Positions 1-8,234 of a stretch of 64,000 bases of DNA are shown here, piece by piece. Source of the DNA: Microbacterium sp. LWO12-1.2 (GTDB taxonomy: Bacteria > Actinomycetota > Actinomycetes > Actinomycetales > Microbacteriaceae); assembly GCF_040675875.1 (NCBI RefSeq), contig NZ_JBEGII010000001.1:3162001-3226000 (forward strand), read 5' to 3'. Both the position numbers and the translations under genes were made by a program. Within the stretch, counting starts at the first letter, position 1. Each line of letters opens with the position of its first letter. The notes under the pieces were generated by a model, which did no database searches, had not been told where the DNA came from, and saw nothing but the letters and a program-made list of their open reading frames with translations.

Positions 1-537
1 GATGTCGGCATCCTCACCCGCACCCGTGGCATGGGGACCCTGCCGACCGACAACCGGCCCGCGTCCTTCAACCTGCTGTCGATGCAGGTCGAAGGCGGGG
101 TGCCGCAGTACAGCATGCATCCGCGCGTGATCGACATCGCCACGGTGCCGACTCCGGAGATGGTGGCGGCACGTCTGCCCACTGCGGGCGCTGAGGTGCT
201 GCGCGTCGAGTACCTCTCGATGCCCGATGAGCAGATCGACGGCGTCTCGACCGGGTTCTTCGTGCTGCCGAAGGCCGAGCCCTTGCGGACCGCCGACTTC
301 GGAGACAACGTCTACAGCTTCCTGGCCGCGGCGGGGCTCGCCGTGTCGGCGACCGACTTCGTGATCGGAGCGATCACGGCCGGCGACTCCCTGGCGCTGC
401 GGCTGCGGGCCCGAGCCGCGAGTGCCGTGCTGTTCCTCGAACAGACCATCTACGACGACGCGGGTGATCCGCTGAGCTTCTCGGTGGTCGCGATGCGGGG
501 CGACAGACTGGCCGTGTTCTCGCACGCCCACGGCTGA
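1..537 (+). CDS. GntR-family transcriptional regulator, UTRA effector domain (5' end outside window)
   Basis: The reading frame is open from the first base, so the start and the DNA-binding winged helix lie upstream of the window. The visible 178 residues form the linker (LTRTRGMG) and a UTRA-type ligand-binding domain, including VLRVEYLS and the closing strand LSFSVVAMRGDRL. UTRA domains bind small molecules and control DNA binding by the missing N-terminal domain. The protein is clearly related to the convergent regulator at 798-1589: both share a PRV segment, an AARxP segment, EVLRVEY, FVLP(K/R)A, ADFG(D/H)N and LEQ(T/I)(I/M)YD. The ligand and target genes cannot be told from this window. 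Confidence 0.8.
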   Translation, partial: DVGILTRTRGMGTLPTDNRPASFNLLSMQVEGGVPQYSMHPRVIDIATVPTPEMVAARLPTAGAEVLRVEYLSMPDEQIDGVSTGFFVLPKAEPLRTADFGDNVYSFLAAAGLAVSATDFVIGAITAGDSLALRLRARAASAVLFLEQTIYDDAGDPLSFSVVAMRGDRLAVFSHAHG

Positions 538-543
538 CGCCGG

Positions 544-582
544 CGCTCACCCGCCGGCGAGGTGGGGTCCGGCGGGTGAGCG
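544..582. terminator. Bidirectional terminator hairpin between convergent GntR genes
   Basis: Perfect 14-bp inverted repeat CGCTCACCCGCCGG / CCGGCGGGTGAGCG around an 11-nt loop, starting 7 bases after the stop of the upstream GntR gene. A second, smaller hairpin (GAATCTCCG / CGGAGATTC, 624-647) follows. The rest of the space to 797 holds nothing I recognise. Confidence 0.7.
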
Positions 583-797
583 GTCGTCGCCGGTGCCTGC
601 ACCATCGACGACGGCGGCCATAGGAATCTCCGCTGGGCCGGAGATTCTTCGGGTCGCGCTGCTCCCCTCCGGATCTCCGAAGGTGGATCATCGCTCGCCA
701 CGAGGCTACGACGCTCCGCGCCATGACGACAACGGCGCCGCGACTGCGCCTGGATTGCGCCGCTCGATGCCGCAAGAACACCGGGTGGAAGCGGATG

Positions 798-1589
798 CTA
801 CGCCGTCGGAGCGCCCTCTTCCGCGGCATCCTGAACGGCATCTCCGTCGACGGGTCGCACGCCTGCCGTGACGTTGTGGGCGAAGTAGCGCACCCGGTCA
901 CCGCGTTGGGCGACGGTCGAGAAGCAGATCGCCACACCCGCCTCGTCGTACATGATCTGCTCGAGGGTGAGCACCGGCGCTCCCGGTTCCATGGCCAGAC
1001 GCCCGGCCGTGAACGGGTCGGCCTCGGCCGCACCGATGAGCAGTTCACTCGCCGACAGGCGGATGCCACCGTTCGCGAGGAATGCGTAGATGTTGTGGCC
1101 GAAGTCCGCATCGCGCAGCGCATCGGCACGCGGCAGCACGAAGTAGTTGGTCGACACGGCCCCGGGGAACTCCTGCGCCACCGCGATGTACTCGACGCGC
1201 AGCACCTCAGGCCCGCACTCCGGGATCCGTGCGGCGACCACCGGCGGGGTACGGATCACCGACCGGTCCGTCACGCGCGGATAGGTGGACTGCTCGGGGA
1301 CCCCGTCGACGCCGTGGAACGCCCGGAGGCCGAAGATCGACGGAAGCACCCCGGTGCGGGTGCCCAGCCCTGGCTCTCGGGACACGACCCCCGACTCGGC
1401 CAGCTCGCGCAGCGAGTCCCGCACGACCGCGCGCGTGGCACCGGCCGCGTCCATCAGTTCCCATTCCCGAGGAAGCCGACCTCGGGGATAGTCGCCGCGG
1501 CCGATCGCCGACCGCAGCAGAAGGTTCAGTCTGCGCCGTTCGGCATTGCCGTCCGGTTCGCGCAGATGCTGCGATGCATCCCGTTTCAC
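798..1589 (-). CDS. GntR-family transcriptional regulator, UTRA domain
   Basis: 263 residues with a GTG start. Residues about 10-75 form the GntR winged helix, with a recognition-helix region around ATRAVVRDSLRELAESGVV. Residues about 95-250 form a UTRA ligand-binding domain. The effector domain resembles that of the partial regulator at 1-537 along its whole length, and the two genes converge on a shared terminator region, as after an inverted duplication or when paralogues are kept together. No metabolic operon lies next to it on this side; the downstream S4 gene diverges. It probably represses genes responding to a small molecule, but the ligand is unknown. Confidence 0.85.
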   Translation of the reverse strand: MKRDASQHLREPDGNAERRRLNLLLRSAIGRGDYPRGRLPREWELMDAAGATRAVVRDSLRELAESGVVSREPGLGTRTGVLPSIFGLRAFHGVDGVPEQSTYPRVTDRSVIRTPPVVAARIPECGPEVLRVEYIAVAQEFPGAVSTNYFVLPRADALRDADFGHNIYAFLANGGIRLSASELLIGAAEADPFTAGRLAMEPGAPVLTLEQIMYDEAGVAICFSTVAQRGDRVRYFAHNVTAGVRPVDGDAVQDAAEEGAPTA

Positions 1590-1644
1590 GACGCTCAGTG
1601 TAGCCAGCGAGGTGCGCCGCGCGACAGGCCGTTAGCATTCAAGG

Positions 1645-1872
1645 ATGACGAACTCCGCTCCGATCGACGACGTATCCATCGGCGGCGACATGATCCGCCT
1701 CGGCCAGTTCCTGAAGTACTCGGGTCTGCTCGACTCCGGCGGCGACGCCAAGGAGGTCGTGATCGACGGCTACGTGACCGTCAACGGCGAGGTCGACCGC
1801 CGCCGCGGGCGCCAGTTGCACGACGGCGACCTGGTGAGCTTCGAAGGCCGCACGGTCCGCGTCCGCCCCTGA
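1645..1872 (+). CDS. Small RNA-binding S4-domain protein
   Basis: 75 residues, essentially a single S4 domain of the YbcJ/YaaA type: RLGQFLKYSGLLDSGGDAK (about 18-36) followed by VVIDGYVTVNGEVDRRRGRQL, which is the alpha-L RNA-binding fold. Stand-alone S4 proteins of this size bind structured RNA, often linked to ribosome assembly or RNA modification. It has its own short upstream region, diverges from the GntR gene and converges on the Tat-signal gene. Family assignment is secure from the motif; the exact RNA target is not known. Confidence 0.85.
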   Translation: MTNSAPIDDVSIGGDMIRLGQFLKYSGLLDSGGDAKEVVIDGYVTVNGEVDRRRGRQLHDGDLVSFEGRTVRVRP

Positions 1873-1906
1873 CCGGGCATCGCCACCGAAGAGCAGATGA
1901 TCGCGT

Positions 1907-2512
1907 TCAGGGCACCCGTGACCCTGAGGTCTTCTCGCTGAGGAACTGCGCCGAGAGCGACGTGTTCACGTAAGTCTCCCCCAACGCCCCGCCGGCGGTC
2001 GGGTACAGCCAGAGCACCGGAAGCTGGACGACGTTGTCGGCACCGTTCAGCGCGCCGCTGAGCGTGTACTCGACGAACCCGGAGACCCCTGGCTCGGGGA
2101 GCGCACCCGAGCGGACCCACCCGTTCAGGGTGCGCTCCTCGGCACGGTAGCTCGCCGGAGTGGGCACGCCGTTCCCTGCTCCCCACTGCACGGTCACGGT
2201 GATCACCCCCGAGCGGTACATGCCGCCGGGCTCCGTGTCGCCGGTGTCGGCGTTGAAGACGTTGAAGCCGACGGTCTGGCCCGTGTTCACCTGCACGCGG
2301 TTCGGCTGAACCACGGTGAGGGTCTGCACAGAGGTTCCCCCCTGCCACACCGACAACCCGCCACCCGGTGCCGGCAGCGGCTCAGCCGCGCTCGCTGCGG
2401 CCAGCGGCGTCGCCACGGCCACGGCGACGACCGGTGCCGACCACGCAGCCGCCTTGAGGAACGTCCGACGATCCGAGGAACCTGCCGGCAGGTCCGTGCG
2501 TGTTTCCGACAT
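1907..2512 (-). CDS. Tat-exported protein of unknown function
   Basis: 201 residues. The N-terminus has a twin-arginine signal (SSDRRTFLKAAAW, about 12-24), a hydrophobic alanine/valine stretch and a probable cleavage site after AAASAAEP, so the protein should be folded in the cytoplasm and exported by Tat. The mature part (about 45-201) is rich in Thr, Val, Gly and Asn, as in a beta-sandwich, with no cysteine pair, lipobox or C-terminal anchor visible. A good ribosome-binding site (GGAGAGG) precedes the ATG. No family was recognised; comparable small Tat proteins in actinobacteria are mostly uncharacterised secreted proteins. Confidence 0.75.
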   Translation of the reverse strand: MSETRTDLPAGSSDRRTFLKAAAWSAPVVAVAVATPLAAASAAEPLPAPGGGLSVWQGGTSVQTLTVVQPNRVQVNTGQTVGFNVFNADTGDTEPGGMYRSGVITVTVQWGAGNGVPTPASYRAEERTLNGWVRSGALPEPGVSGFVEYTLSGALNGADNVVQLPVLWLYPTAGGALGETYVNTSLSAQFLSEKTSGSRVP

Positions 2513-2776
2513 GATGTTGCCTCTCCGATTGGTCTATCGATCGTGCGGCGGTCGACGGGCACCGCGCAGGGGAGAACCGACCAGCAGCCGGCGCGATTCG
2601 GTGTCGCCGTGGGCGCCGCCCGGGTACCCCTGGGCGGTTGATGGTCCTCAGCTCCGGGAAGACGCTAACAACGCGGATGCGGCGAATCAGGTGGGCGACG
2701 AAAAGCCCACCTGGGTGACACCAGGGTGAATCCTGACCTCGATCCGTGAGCCCTGCGGGTGGCTATCGTGGTCCTG

Positions 2777-3358
2777 ATGCCTGCCCCCGTTTCCGCCCGG
2801 TGGTTCTCGACCCGGGTGCTGCTGACCTGCGCCGCACTGGCGGTCGCCCATCTGCTCCTGCACCTGTGCACCGTCCCTGTGCTGACGACCCTCGCTCCCC
2901 TCGCCCCGCCCGCGTACGCCCTCGTCGCCGGGGTGCACAGTGTCATGCCGTTCCTTGCGCGCCGCGTGACCGGAGTGGCCGGTTCCGCGATCGTGACCAG
3001 CGGGATCGCTGCGCTCCTCGTCATCCCGTCGAGTTCATCGGGGTTCATCGCCGCGATCCCCGCGCTCCTCGCGGGCGTCATGATCGATCTTGCGCTGTGG
3101 CGCTCCACGCGGGGCGCCACACGTGAGGCGCGCTACCTCGCAGCCGGTGCCGTCACGGCCGTCGTGCTGTGGGCGGTGTCGCTCGCGGTGTTCTCACCCG
3201 AGCACCTGACCCCGGCCATCGTCGTCGGAACGTTGGTCGGTCGCCTCGGAGGGGAGCTGCTCGCCGTCGTCTCATCCCGCGCTCTCGCATCAGCTCTGCA
3301 GCGGGCCGGCATCGGCCGAGGCCTGCGCGCGTCCGATCAGAGCAGTCCCACCTCGTAG
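2777..3358 (+). CDS. Multi-pass membrane protein, ECF S-component-like
   Basis: 193 residues from the in-frame ATG at 2777; a GTG 18 bases upstream would add six residues. Five or six hydrophobic helices span most of the chain (LLTCAALAVAHLLLHL, MPFLARRVTG onward, IVTSGIAALLVI, FIAAIPALLAGVMI, AAGAVTAVVLWAVSLAVF, IVVGTLVGRLGGELLAVV). Spacing and small-residue content resemble substrate-binding S components of energy-coupling-factor vitamin transporters, but no ECF ATPase is adjacent, so this is a weak family guess. Its 3' end overlaps the 3' end of the convergent LuxR gene by 22 bases. Confidence 0.6.
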   Translation: MPAPVSARWFSTRVLLTCAALAVAHLLLHLCTVPVLTTLAPLAPPAYALVAGVHSVMPFLARRVTGVAGSAIVTSGIAALLVIPSSSSGFIAAIPALLAGVMIDLALWRSTRGATREARYLAAGAVTAVVLWAVSLAVFSPEHLTPAIVVGTLVGRLGGELLAVVSSRALASALQRAGIGRGLRASDQSSPTS

Positions 3359-4956
3359 GCGCGAGCGATCGCCTCGTCGCGACTGCTCACGCCGAGTCTC
3401 TGGTACAGGCCGCGCGCGTGCGTCTTCATCGTGTTGTGCGACAGGTGCTCTCTGGTCGCGATCTCCCGCAGGCTCCATCCCTTCTCCAGTCCCTGCAGCA
3501 CGATGCTCTGCTGCCGCGTGATGCGGATCGGCTGCTCCAGGACTGTGAACGGATCTCGCACCGCGCGTGTCGGGTCGTTCTGGTCGAGCTCCAGCTCCCG
3601 ACGATCTTCGGCGGGGACCCCCACGCCGACGAAGCTGAGACCGTTGGCACGGATCGCATCACGCAGGTGAGCGGCCGTCTGCGCAGCCGCGGCCGGATCG
3701 GAGACTCGTCGTTGCGCGGGAGCGAGGATCGCGAGTGCTTCCGTCCGAATCCTCGACGATTGCGGACGCGCCAGTGCCGCCGCGGCGTGGCGAGCGGCGA
3801 GATCGTACGACCCGCTCACCAGTTCCATGCGCGCCAGCGCGATGATGCTCGCCGGCTGCGACGGGTCCGATGCGACCGCCCGTCGAGCCTTCTGGAGCTG
3901 GCCGACCGAGAGCAGCAGTTCCACCTCCGCCTGCGCGAGCATCGGGCCGAGCGCGCTGCTCTCCCCGAGCCAATCCGCGTATCGCGCGCGATCTCGACGC
4001 ACCATCTCGATCGCGCTGAGCCGGTCACCCCATGCGAGCGCATACCGCGCCCGCGCGAAGGTGACACCCGCTCCCCATCCCTGCTCCGCGTTCACCGGCT
4101 GGTCGAGCTGACCCAACGCCGCCGCGGCCGCATCATGGTTCAGCATCTCGGTGGCAATCACGGCACGTGCGATGTCCGCGGTCAAGGCGACCCTCGGCCC
4201 GAACCATCCATGGGCCGGCGGTGAGGCATCAAGGCGTTCGAGCCACACCTCCGCCTGATCCAGGTCGCCCGCCAACGAACTGAAGAAGGCCGCCTTGCCC
4301 GCCGCATCCCTCTCGACATAGCGGACGCGAGCACCGGGCCCACGCTCGTAGGCGTCGCGCAGAGTGATCAGCGCGCCCGGGATGTCATCGGCGAGCCCTC
4401 TGGTGATTCCTGCCTGAAGCAGCGCCGCCGGAAGACGGTCGGTCAGGAGGGCGGGTTGGTGGACCACGGCGATGCGGCCGAATCTCTCGACGAGTTCGGC
4501 GAGCCTCGTCGCACTGACCAGCCGCCCGCGCACTCGGAACGCGATCATGCGCGCCGAGGCGACGCTCAGCAGGCTGAGGGCGCGTTCCGAGCGGGCGATC
4601 GCTTCGAGCGCCACGAGATCTCCGGCATCGGGCACGGGGACGTCTCCGAGCATCCGATCCACGGCATCGGCGGAGCTGTGAAGCCGGATGTCGCGCACCG
4701 CGGCCGCGCGGGTGTCGTGCTCGAAGGCGCTGAGCGGGATACGCCGCAAGGCGTCGTCGAGCAGGTCCCCCGGTCGATCGAGCAGAGCGGACCAGTGCTG
4801 TCCGATCAGACCGACGGCTCCGCGCCAGTTCCGACTCTCGAGAGCGATGCCGAGTTCGGCGACGACGTCCTGGAGTGCAGTGTCCTCCGCTGCGGACGCG
4901 CGATCGACACCCGACTGGTCGGTCGAGGCGTGGGAGTCGCGGAGGCTGGGGTTCAT
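3337..4956 (-). CDS. LuxR-family transcriptional regulator with helical-repeat sensor region
   Basis: 539 residues. The C-terminal 65 residues are a LuxR-type helix-turn-helix (ITRQQSIVLQGLEKGWSLREIA, then HLSHNTMKTHARGLYQRLGV). The preceding ~450 residues are an alanine/leucine-rich array of paired helices resembling the TPR-like part of MalT-type activators. No N-terminal P-loop ATPase motif is present, so this is not a complete LAL/MalT regulator. It is probably a cytoplasmic activator or repressor whose helical repeats bind a ligand or protein. It is transcribed alone and diverges from the methyltransferase across 236 bases in which no clear operator was seen. Confidence 0.8.
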   Translation of the reverse strand: MNPSLRDSHASTDQSGVDRASAAEDTALQDVVAELGIALESRNWRGAVGLIGQHWSALLDRPGDLLDDALRRIPLSAFEHDTRAAAVRDIRLHSSADAVDRMLGDVPVPDAGDLVALEAIARSERALSLLSVASARMIAFRVRGRLVSATRLAELVERFGRIAVVHQPALLTDRLPAALLQAGITRGLADDIPGALITLRDAYERGPGARVRYVERDAAGKAAFFSSLAGDLDQAEVWLERLDASPPAHGWFGPRVALTADIARAVIATEMLNHDAAAAALGQLDQPVNAEQGWGAGVTFARARYALAWGDRLSAIEMVRRDRARYADWLGESSALGPMLAQAEVELLLSVGQLQKARRAVASDPSQPASIIALARMELVSGSYDLAARHAAAALARPQSSRIRTEALAILAPAQRRVSDPAAAAQTAAHLRDAIRANGLSFVGVGVPAEDRRELELDQNDPTRAVRDPFTVLEQPIRITRQQSIVLQGLEKGWSLREIATREHLSHNTMKTHARGLYQRLGVSSRDEAIARAYEVGLL

Positions 4957-5192
4957 GGCGGAGGCACGGGCGAGCAGATCCCATGCTGCCAGGGTTTTCT
5001 CCCGACGCGGCGACCTCGCCCCGATGGAGGTGTAGGGGCGTGAGAATTCACCCTCACTTCACCCGGCTGATCAGGTCCGCCGCGGCTCGATGAGAGCGAG
5101 CACGCACGGCGTCCGTTGCCGTGCGGGAAGCCATGACCTAAACTGCAAGGCTCGGCACTCGAGCGACCCATCACTCTTGCAAGGACACTCCC

Positions 5193-6020
5193 GTGCAGCA
5201 CTCCTCCTACGACCTCAACCGCGCCAACTGGAACGAGCGCGCGCCGCTGCATCTGGCCTCTCGCGAGTATGCCGTCCGGTCGTACATCGACGATCCGACC
5301 CGGCTCTCCGACGTCGTCTCCTTCGACCGCGAGCGCCTCGGTGACCTGCACGGCGTCAAGGCCGTGCACCTGCAGTGCCACATCGGCACCGACACCATCT
5401 CGCTCGAGCGCTTGGGCGCCGAGGTCACCGGCCTCGACTTCTCCGCCGCCGCGATCGAAGGCGCCCGCGACCTGGCCGCGCGCGCGAAGAGCACGGCCGT
5501 GTTCGTCGAGGCGGGCGTCGACGACGCCGTCGCCGCTCTCGGTGCCGGGCACTTCGACCTGGTCTACACCGGGATCGGCGCCCTGTGCTGGCTGCCGGAC
5601 ATCGCCGCATGGGCACGCACGGTCTCCTCCCTCCTCGCCCCCGGCGGACGCCTCTTCATCCGAGAGGGCCACCCGGTGCTCTGGGCGATCGACGAGGAGC
5701 AGACGAATGGGCTCGTGCTGGGATATCCGTACTTCGAGCAGTCCGAGCCACTGGTCTGGGACGATTCGAGCACCTACGTCGAGACCGACCAGAGCATCAA
5801 GGCGTCCGTCACTCATGAGTGGAATCACGGCATCGGCGAGATCCTGACCGCTGTCCTGGATGCGGGGCTCACCATCACCCGGTTCGTGGAACACACCAGC
5901 GTCCCCTGGGAGGCTCTGCCAGGGCGCATGCACCTCGACGACAACGGCGAGTGGATGCTGACCGAGCATGCGGAGCGGCTTCCGTTGACCTACACGCTGC
6001 AGGCCGTCAAGGCGGACTGA
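5193..6020 (+). CDS. Class I SAM-dependent methyltransferase
   Basis: 275 residues with a GTG start preceded by CAAGGAC. Residues about 50-80 hold the SAM-binding strand-loop (VHLQCHIGTDTISLERLGAE, then VTGLDFS), a variant of the usual GxGxG loop. FDLVYTGIGALCWLPD (about 120-135) is the post-motif region and LLAPGGRLFIREGHP the typical strand 5 motif. A C-terminal domain from about 165 to 275 carries the substrate cap. The methylated substrate is unknown. It ends 18 bases from the 3' end of the convergent WYL regulator. Confidence 0.85.
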   Translation: MQHSSYDLNRANWNERAPLHLASREYAVRSYIDDPTRLSDVVSFDRERLGDLHGVKAVHLQCHIGTDTISLERLGAEVTGLDFSAAAIEGARDLAARAKSTAVFVEAGVDDAVAALGAGHFDLVYTGIGALCWLPDIAAWARTVSSLLAPGGRLFIREGHPVLWAIDEEQTNGLVLGYPYFEQSEPLVWDDSSTYVETDQSIKASVTHEWNHGIGEILTAVLDAGLTITRFVEHTSVPWEALPGRMHLDDNGEWMLTEHAERLPLTYTLQAVKAD

Positions 6021-6038
6021 GCCGGTCGCAGCCCTCCT

Positions 6039-6998
6039 TCACTGTGTGGGTGCGCCACCTGCGCGACCGAATCGCGCCGCCAGGCGATCGAACGCGGTGG
6101 CGAGCTCGTCGCCGTCGATCACCTCGACGTCGACATCGAGCTGCGACACCCACAGCGCGAGACGGTGCGGATCGTCGGCACCCAGCTCGACCCGACACGT
6201 CGACTCGTCGACTTCCTCGATGTCGACCGGGATGACGATCTTCGCCGCGAGCACGGCGGCGGGGGCGTGCACGAGCATCCGCGCACGGTACTTCCAGCTC
6301 GCGCGGATGACCCGTCCGACGACGTAGTCGACGACGCTCCCCTCCGCGATCACGCGCGGGCGGAACCGCGCACCCGTCTGTGTCGGCGAGGTCATGCGAT
6401 CGACGCGGAAGACGCGCCAGTCGTCACGCTCGAGATCCCACGCCAGCAGATACCAGAGCGGCCCCCAGCTGACGAGCCGCTGCGGTTCGGCGTGACGCGC
6501 CTCTTCACTGCCCCCGGGCTTCGTGTATCCGAACCGCAGACGCTCGTGGCCGCGGATCGCGAAGGCGACCTGGCCGAGCGCCGCGAGATCGAGCGAAGGT
6601 TCCGCGCCGGCGACGACGCTCGTCGCTCCTCGGACCGCGTCGACTCGGCGCCGCAGACGCGAAGGCAGCACCTGCTCCAGCTTGGCGAGCGCGGTGAGCG
6701 ATGTCTCTTCCACTCCGAGTCTCGACGTGGCGACAGCCCCCAAGCCGACCGCGACCGCGACGGCCTCGTCGTCGTCCAGCAGCAGCGGGGGCATCGCCGC
6801 GCCGGCGACCAGCCGATACCCGCCCGCGACTCCGGGGCGCGCATCCACCGGGTAGCCGAGCGACCGCAGCTTTCCGATATCGCTGCGCACGGTCCGTGTG
6901 CTCACGCCGAGACGCTCGGCGAGCGCGGAGCTCGTCCACTCGCGCGTGAGCTGCAGCAACGAGAGCAGTTCGAGCAGGCGAGCCGACGTCTCCAACAT
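6039..6998 (-). CDS. YafY-type transcriptional regulator (HTH + WYL domain)
   Basis: 319 residues. The N-terminus (5-60) is a DeoR-like helix-turn-helix (RLLELLSLLQ; LAERLGVSTRTVRSDIGKLRSLGYPV). The middle and C-terminal parts match the WYL architecture, with GPLWYLLAWDLERDDWRVFRVDRM around 185-210, and the C-terminal extension ends in a WCX-like domain. WYL proteins bind small ligands or nucleic acids and usually regulate neighbouring genes. It diverges from the epoxide hydrolase gene across 62 bases, a pairing often seen for YafY regulators, so it probably controls that gene. Confidence 0.9.
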   Translation of the reverse strand: MLETSARLLELLSLLQLTREWTSSALAERLGVSTRTVRSDIGKLRSLGYPVDARPGVAGGYRLVAGAAMPPLLLDDDEAVAVAVGLGAVATSRLGVEETSLTALAKLEQVLPSRLRRRVDAVRGATSVVAGAEPSLDLAALGQVAFAIRGHERLRFGYTKPGGSEEARHAEPQRLVSWGPLWYLLAWDLERDDWRVFRVDRMTSPTQTGARFRPRVIAEGSVVDYVVGRVIRASWKYRARMLVHAPAAVLAAKIVIPVDIEEVDESTCRVELGADDPHRLALWVSQLDVDVEVIDGDELATAFDRLAARFGRAGGAPTQ

Positions 6999-7060
6999 GT
7001 GTCGATCATCTCAGCAATCGCGGAAGCTTATCTTCCGCATTGGTTGGGAGTGTGGATGCC

Positions 7061-8197
7061 ATGACCGATCACACCGCACTCATCCCCTTCCGCATCGACA
7101 TCGTTCAGGCGGACGTCGACGATCTGCGCGATCGTCTGGCGCGCGCCCGCTGGCCGCACCCCATTCCCGGCCGCGACGATCGCATGGACTTCAGCCGTGG
7201 CATCCCCCTCGGATATCTGCAGGAGCTCACCGAACGCTGGCGCGACGGTTTCGACTGGCGAGCGCAGGAGGCGAAGCTCAACGCGCACGAGCAGTTCACG
7301 ACCGTCGTCGACGGGCAGACCTTCCACGTGGTGCACGCGCGATCGACGAACCCGGACGCCACCCCTCTGCTGCTCTGCCACGGGTGGCCCGGATCATTCG
7401 TGGAGTACCAGCGGCTCCTCCCGCTGCTGGCGGATGCCTTCCACGTCGTCATCCCCTCGCCGCCCGGCTTCGGATTCTCCACCCCGCTCTCCGGAACCGG
7501 ATGGGAGCTGGCCCGCACGACAGACGCCTATGCCGAGATCATGACGCGGCTCGGCTATGAGCGGTTCGCGGTCCACGGTACCGACATGGGCGCGGGCCTC
7601 ACCGGGCGCCTCGCCGCCATCCACTCCGACCGCATCATCGGCACACACGTGGGTGGCGACCGGACCTGGCTCGGGCTGGTCGGCACCAAGTTCCCCGCCC
7701 CGGCCGACCTGTCCGCTGCAGAGATCGAGCAGCTGGAGGCAGCGCATGCGGAGAGTGCGACGGAGCGGGGATACCTCGCGATGCACAACCACCGCCCCGA
7801 CACGATCGGCCCGGCGCTCACCGATTCGCCCGTCGGTCTGCTGGCGTGGATCGCGGAGAAGTTCAAGCGCAGGGTCGAGGGCGGGCACCGGGCGCCGGAT
7901 GTCGACGTCGACCAGCTCCTGACGATCATCAGCGTGTACTGGTTCACCCGCAGCGGCGCATCGAGCGTGCAGTTCTATTACGAGGCGGAGCACACCGAAC
8001 TCGACTTCGTCATGGGCATCGGGGTGCCGTCCGGATGGGCGGTGTTCGACGCGCATCCGCTCGTGCGCCGCACGATGGACCCGTTCGGGACGGTCGGCCA
8101 CTGGAACGAGTTCGCCGCCGGCGGCCACTTCCCGGCGATGGAGGAGCCGGAGCTGCTCGCGGACGACATCCGCACCTTCGTGCGCGGGATCGCCTGA
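7061..8197 (+). CDS. Epoxide hydrolase (EHN + alpha/beta-hydrolase)
   Basis: 378 residues from ATG 7061; an in-frame upstream start at 7040 has weaker signals. Residues about 5-110 form the epoxide-hydrolase N-terminal lid domain (IPFRIDIVQADVDDLRDRL). The alpha/beta-hydrolase core has the oxyanion motif HGWPGS at 107-112, the nucleophile Asp175 in HGTDMGAGL and the catalytic His356 in GGHFPAMEEPE. These residues fit hydrolysis of an epoxide to a diol through an ester intermediate in the cytoplasm. The divergent WYL regulator is the likely controller. Whether the natural substrate is xenobiotic or endogenous is unknown. Confidence 0.92.
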   Translation: MTDHTALIPFRIDIVQADVDDLRDRLARARWPHPIPGRDDRMDFSRGIPLGYLQELTERWRDGFDWRAQEAKLNAHEQFTTVVDGQTFHVVHARSTNPDATPLLLCHGWPGSFVEYQRLLPLLADAFHVVIPSPPGFGFSTPLSGTGWELARTTDAYAEIMTRLGYERFAVHGTDMGAGLTGRLAAIHSDRIIGTHVGGDRTWLGLVGTKFPAPADLSAAEIEQLEAAHAESATERGYLAMHNHRPDTIGPALTDSPVGLLAWIAEKFKRRVEGGHRAPDVDVDQLLTIISVYWFTRSGASSVQFYYEAEHTELDFVMGIGVPSGWAVFDAHPLVRRTMDPFGTVGHWNEFAAGGHFPAMEEPELLADDIRTFVRGIA

Positions 8198-8201
8198 CCT
8201 C

Positions 8202-8234
8202 GTGACCGGCGGGACGATCAGTCCCGCCGGTCAC
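8202..8234. terminator. Perfect 14-bp hairpin overlapping a stop codon
   Basis: GTGACCGGCGGGAC / GTCCCGCCGGTCAC around a 5-base loop. It lies just after the epoxide hydrolase stop and contains the last codons and stop (8218) of the large minus-strand gene, so one element can terminate both convergent transcripts. Confidence 0.75.
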
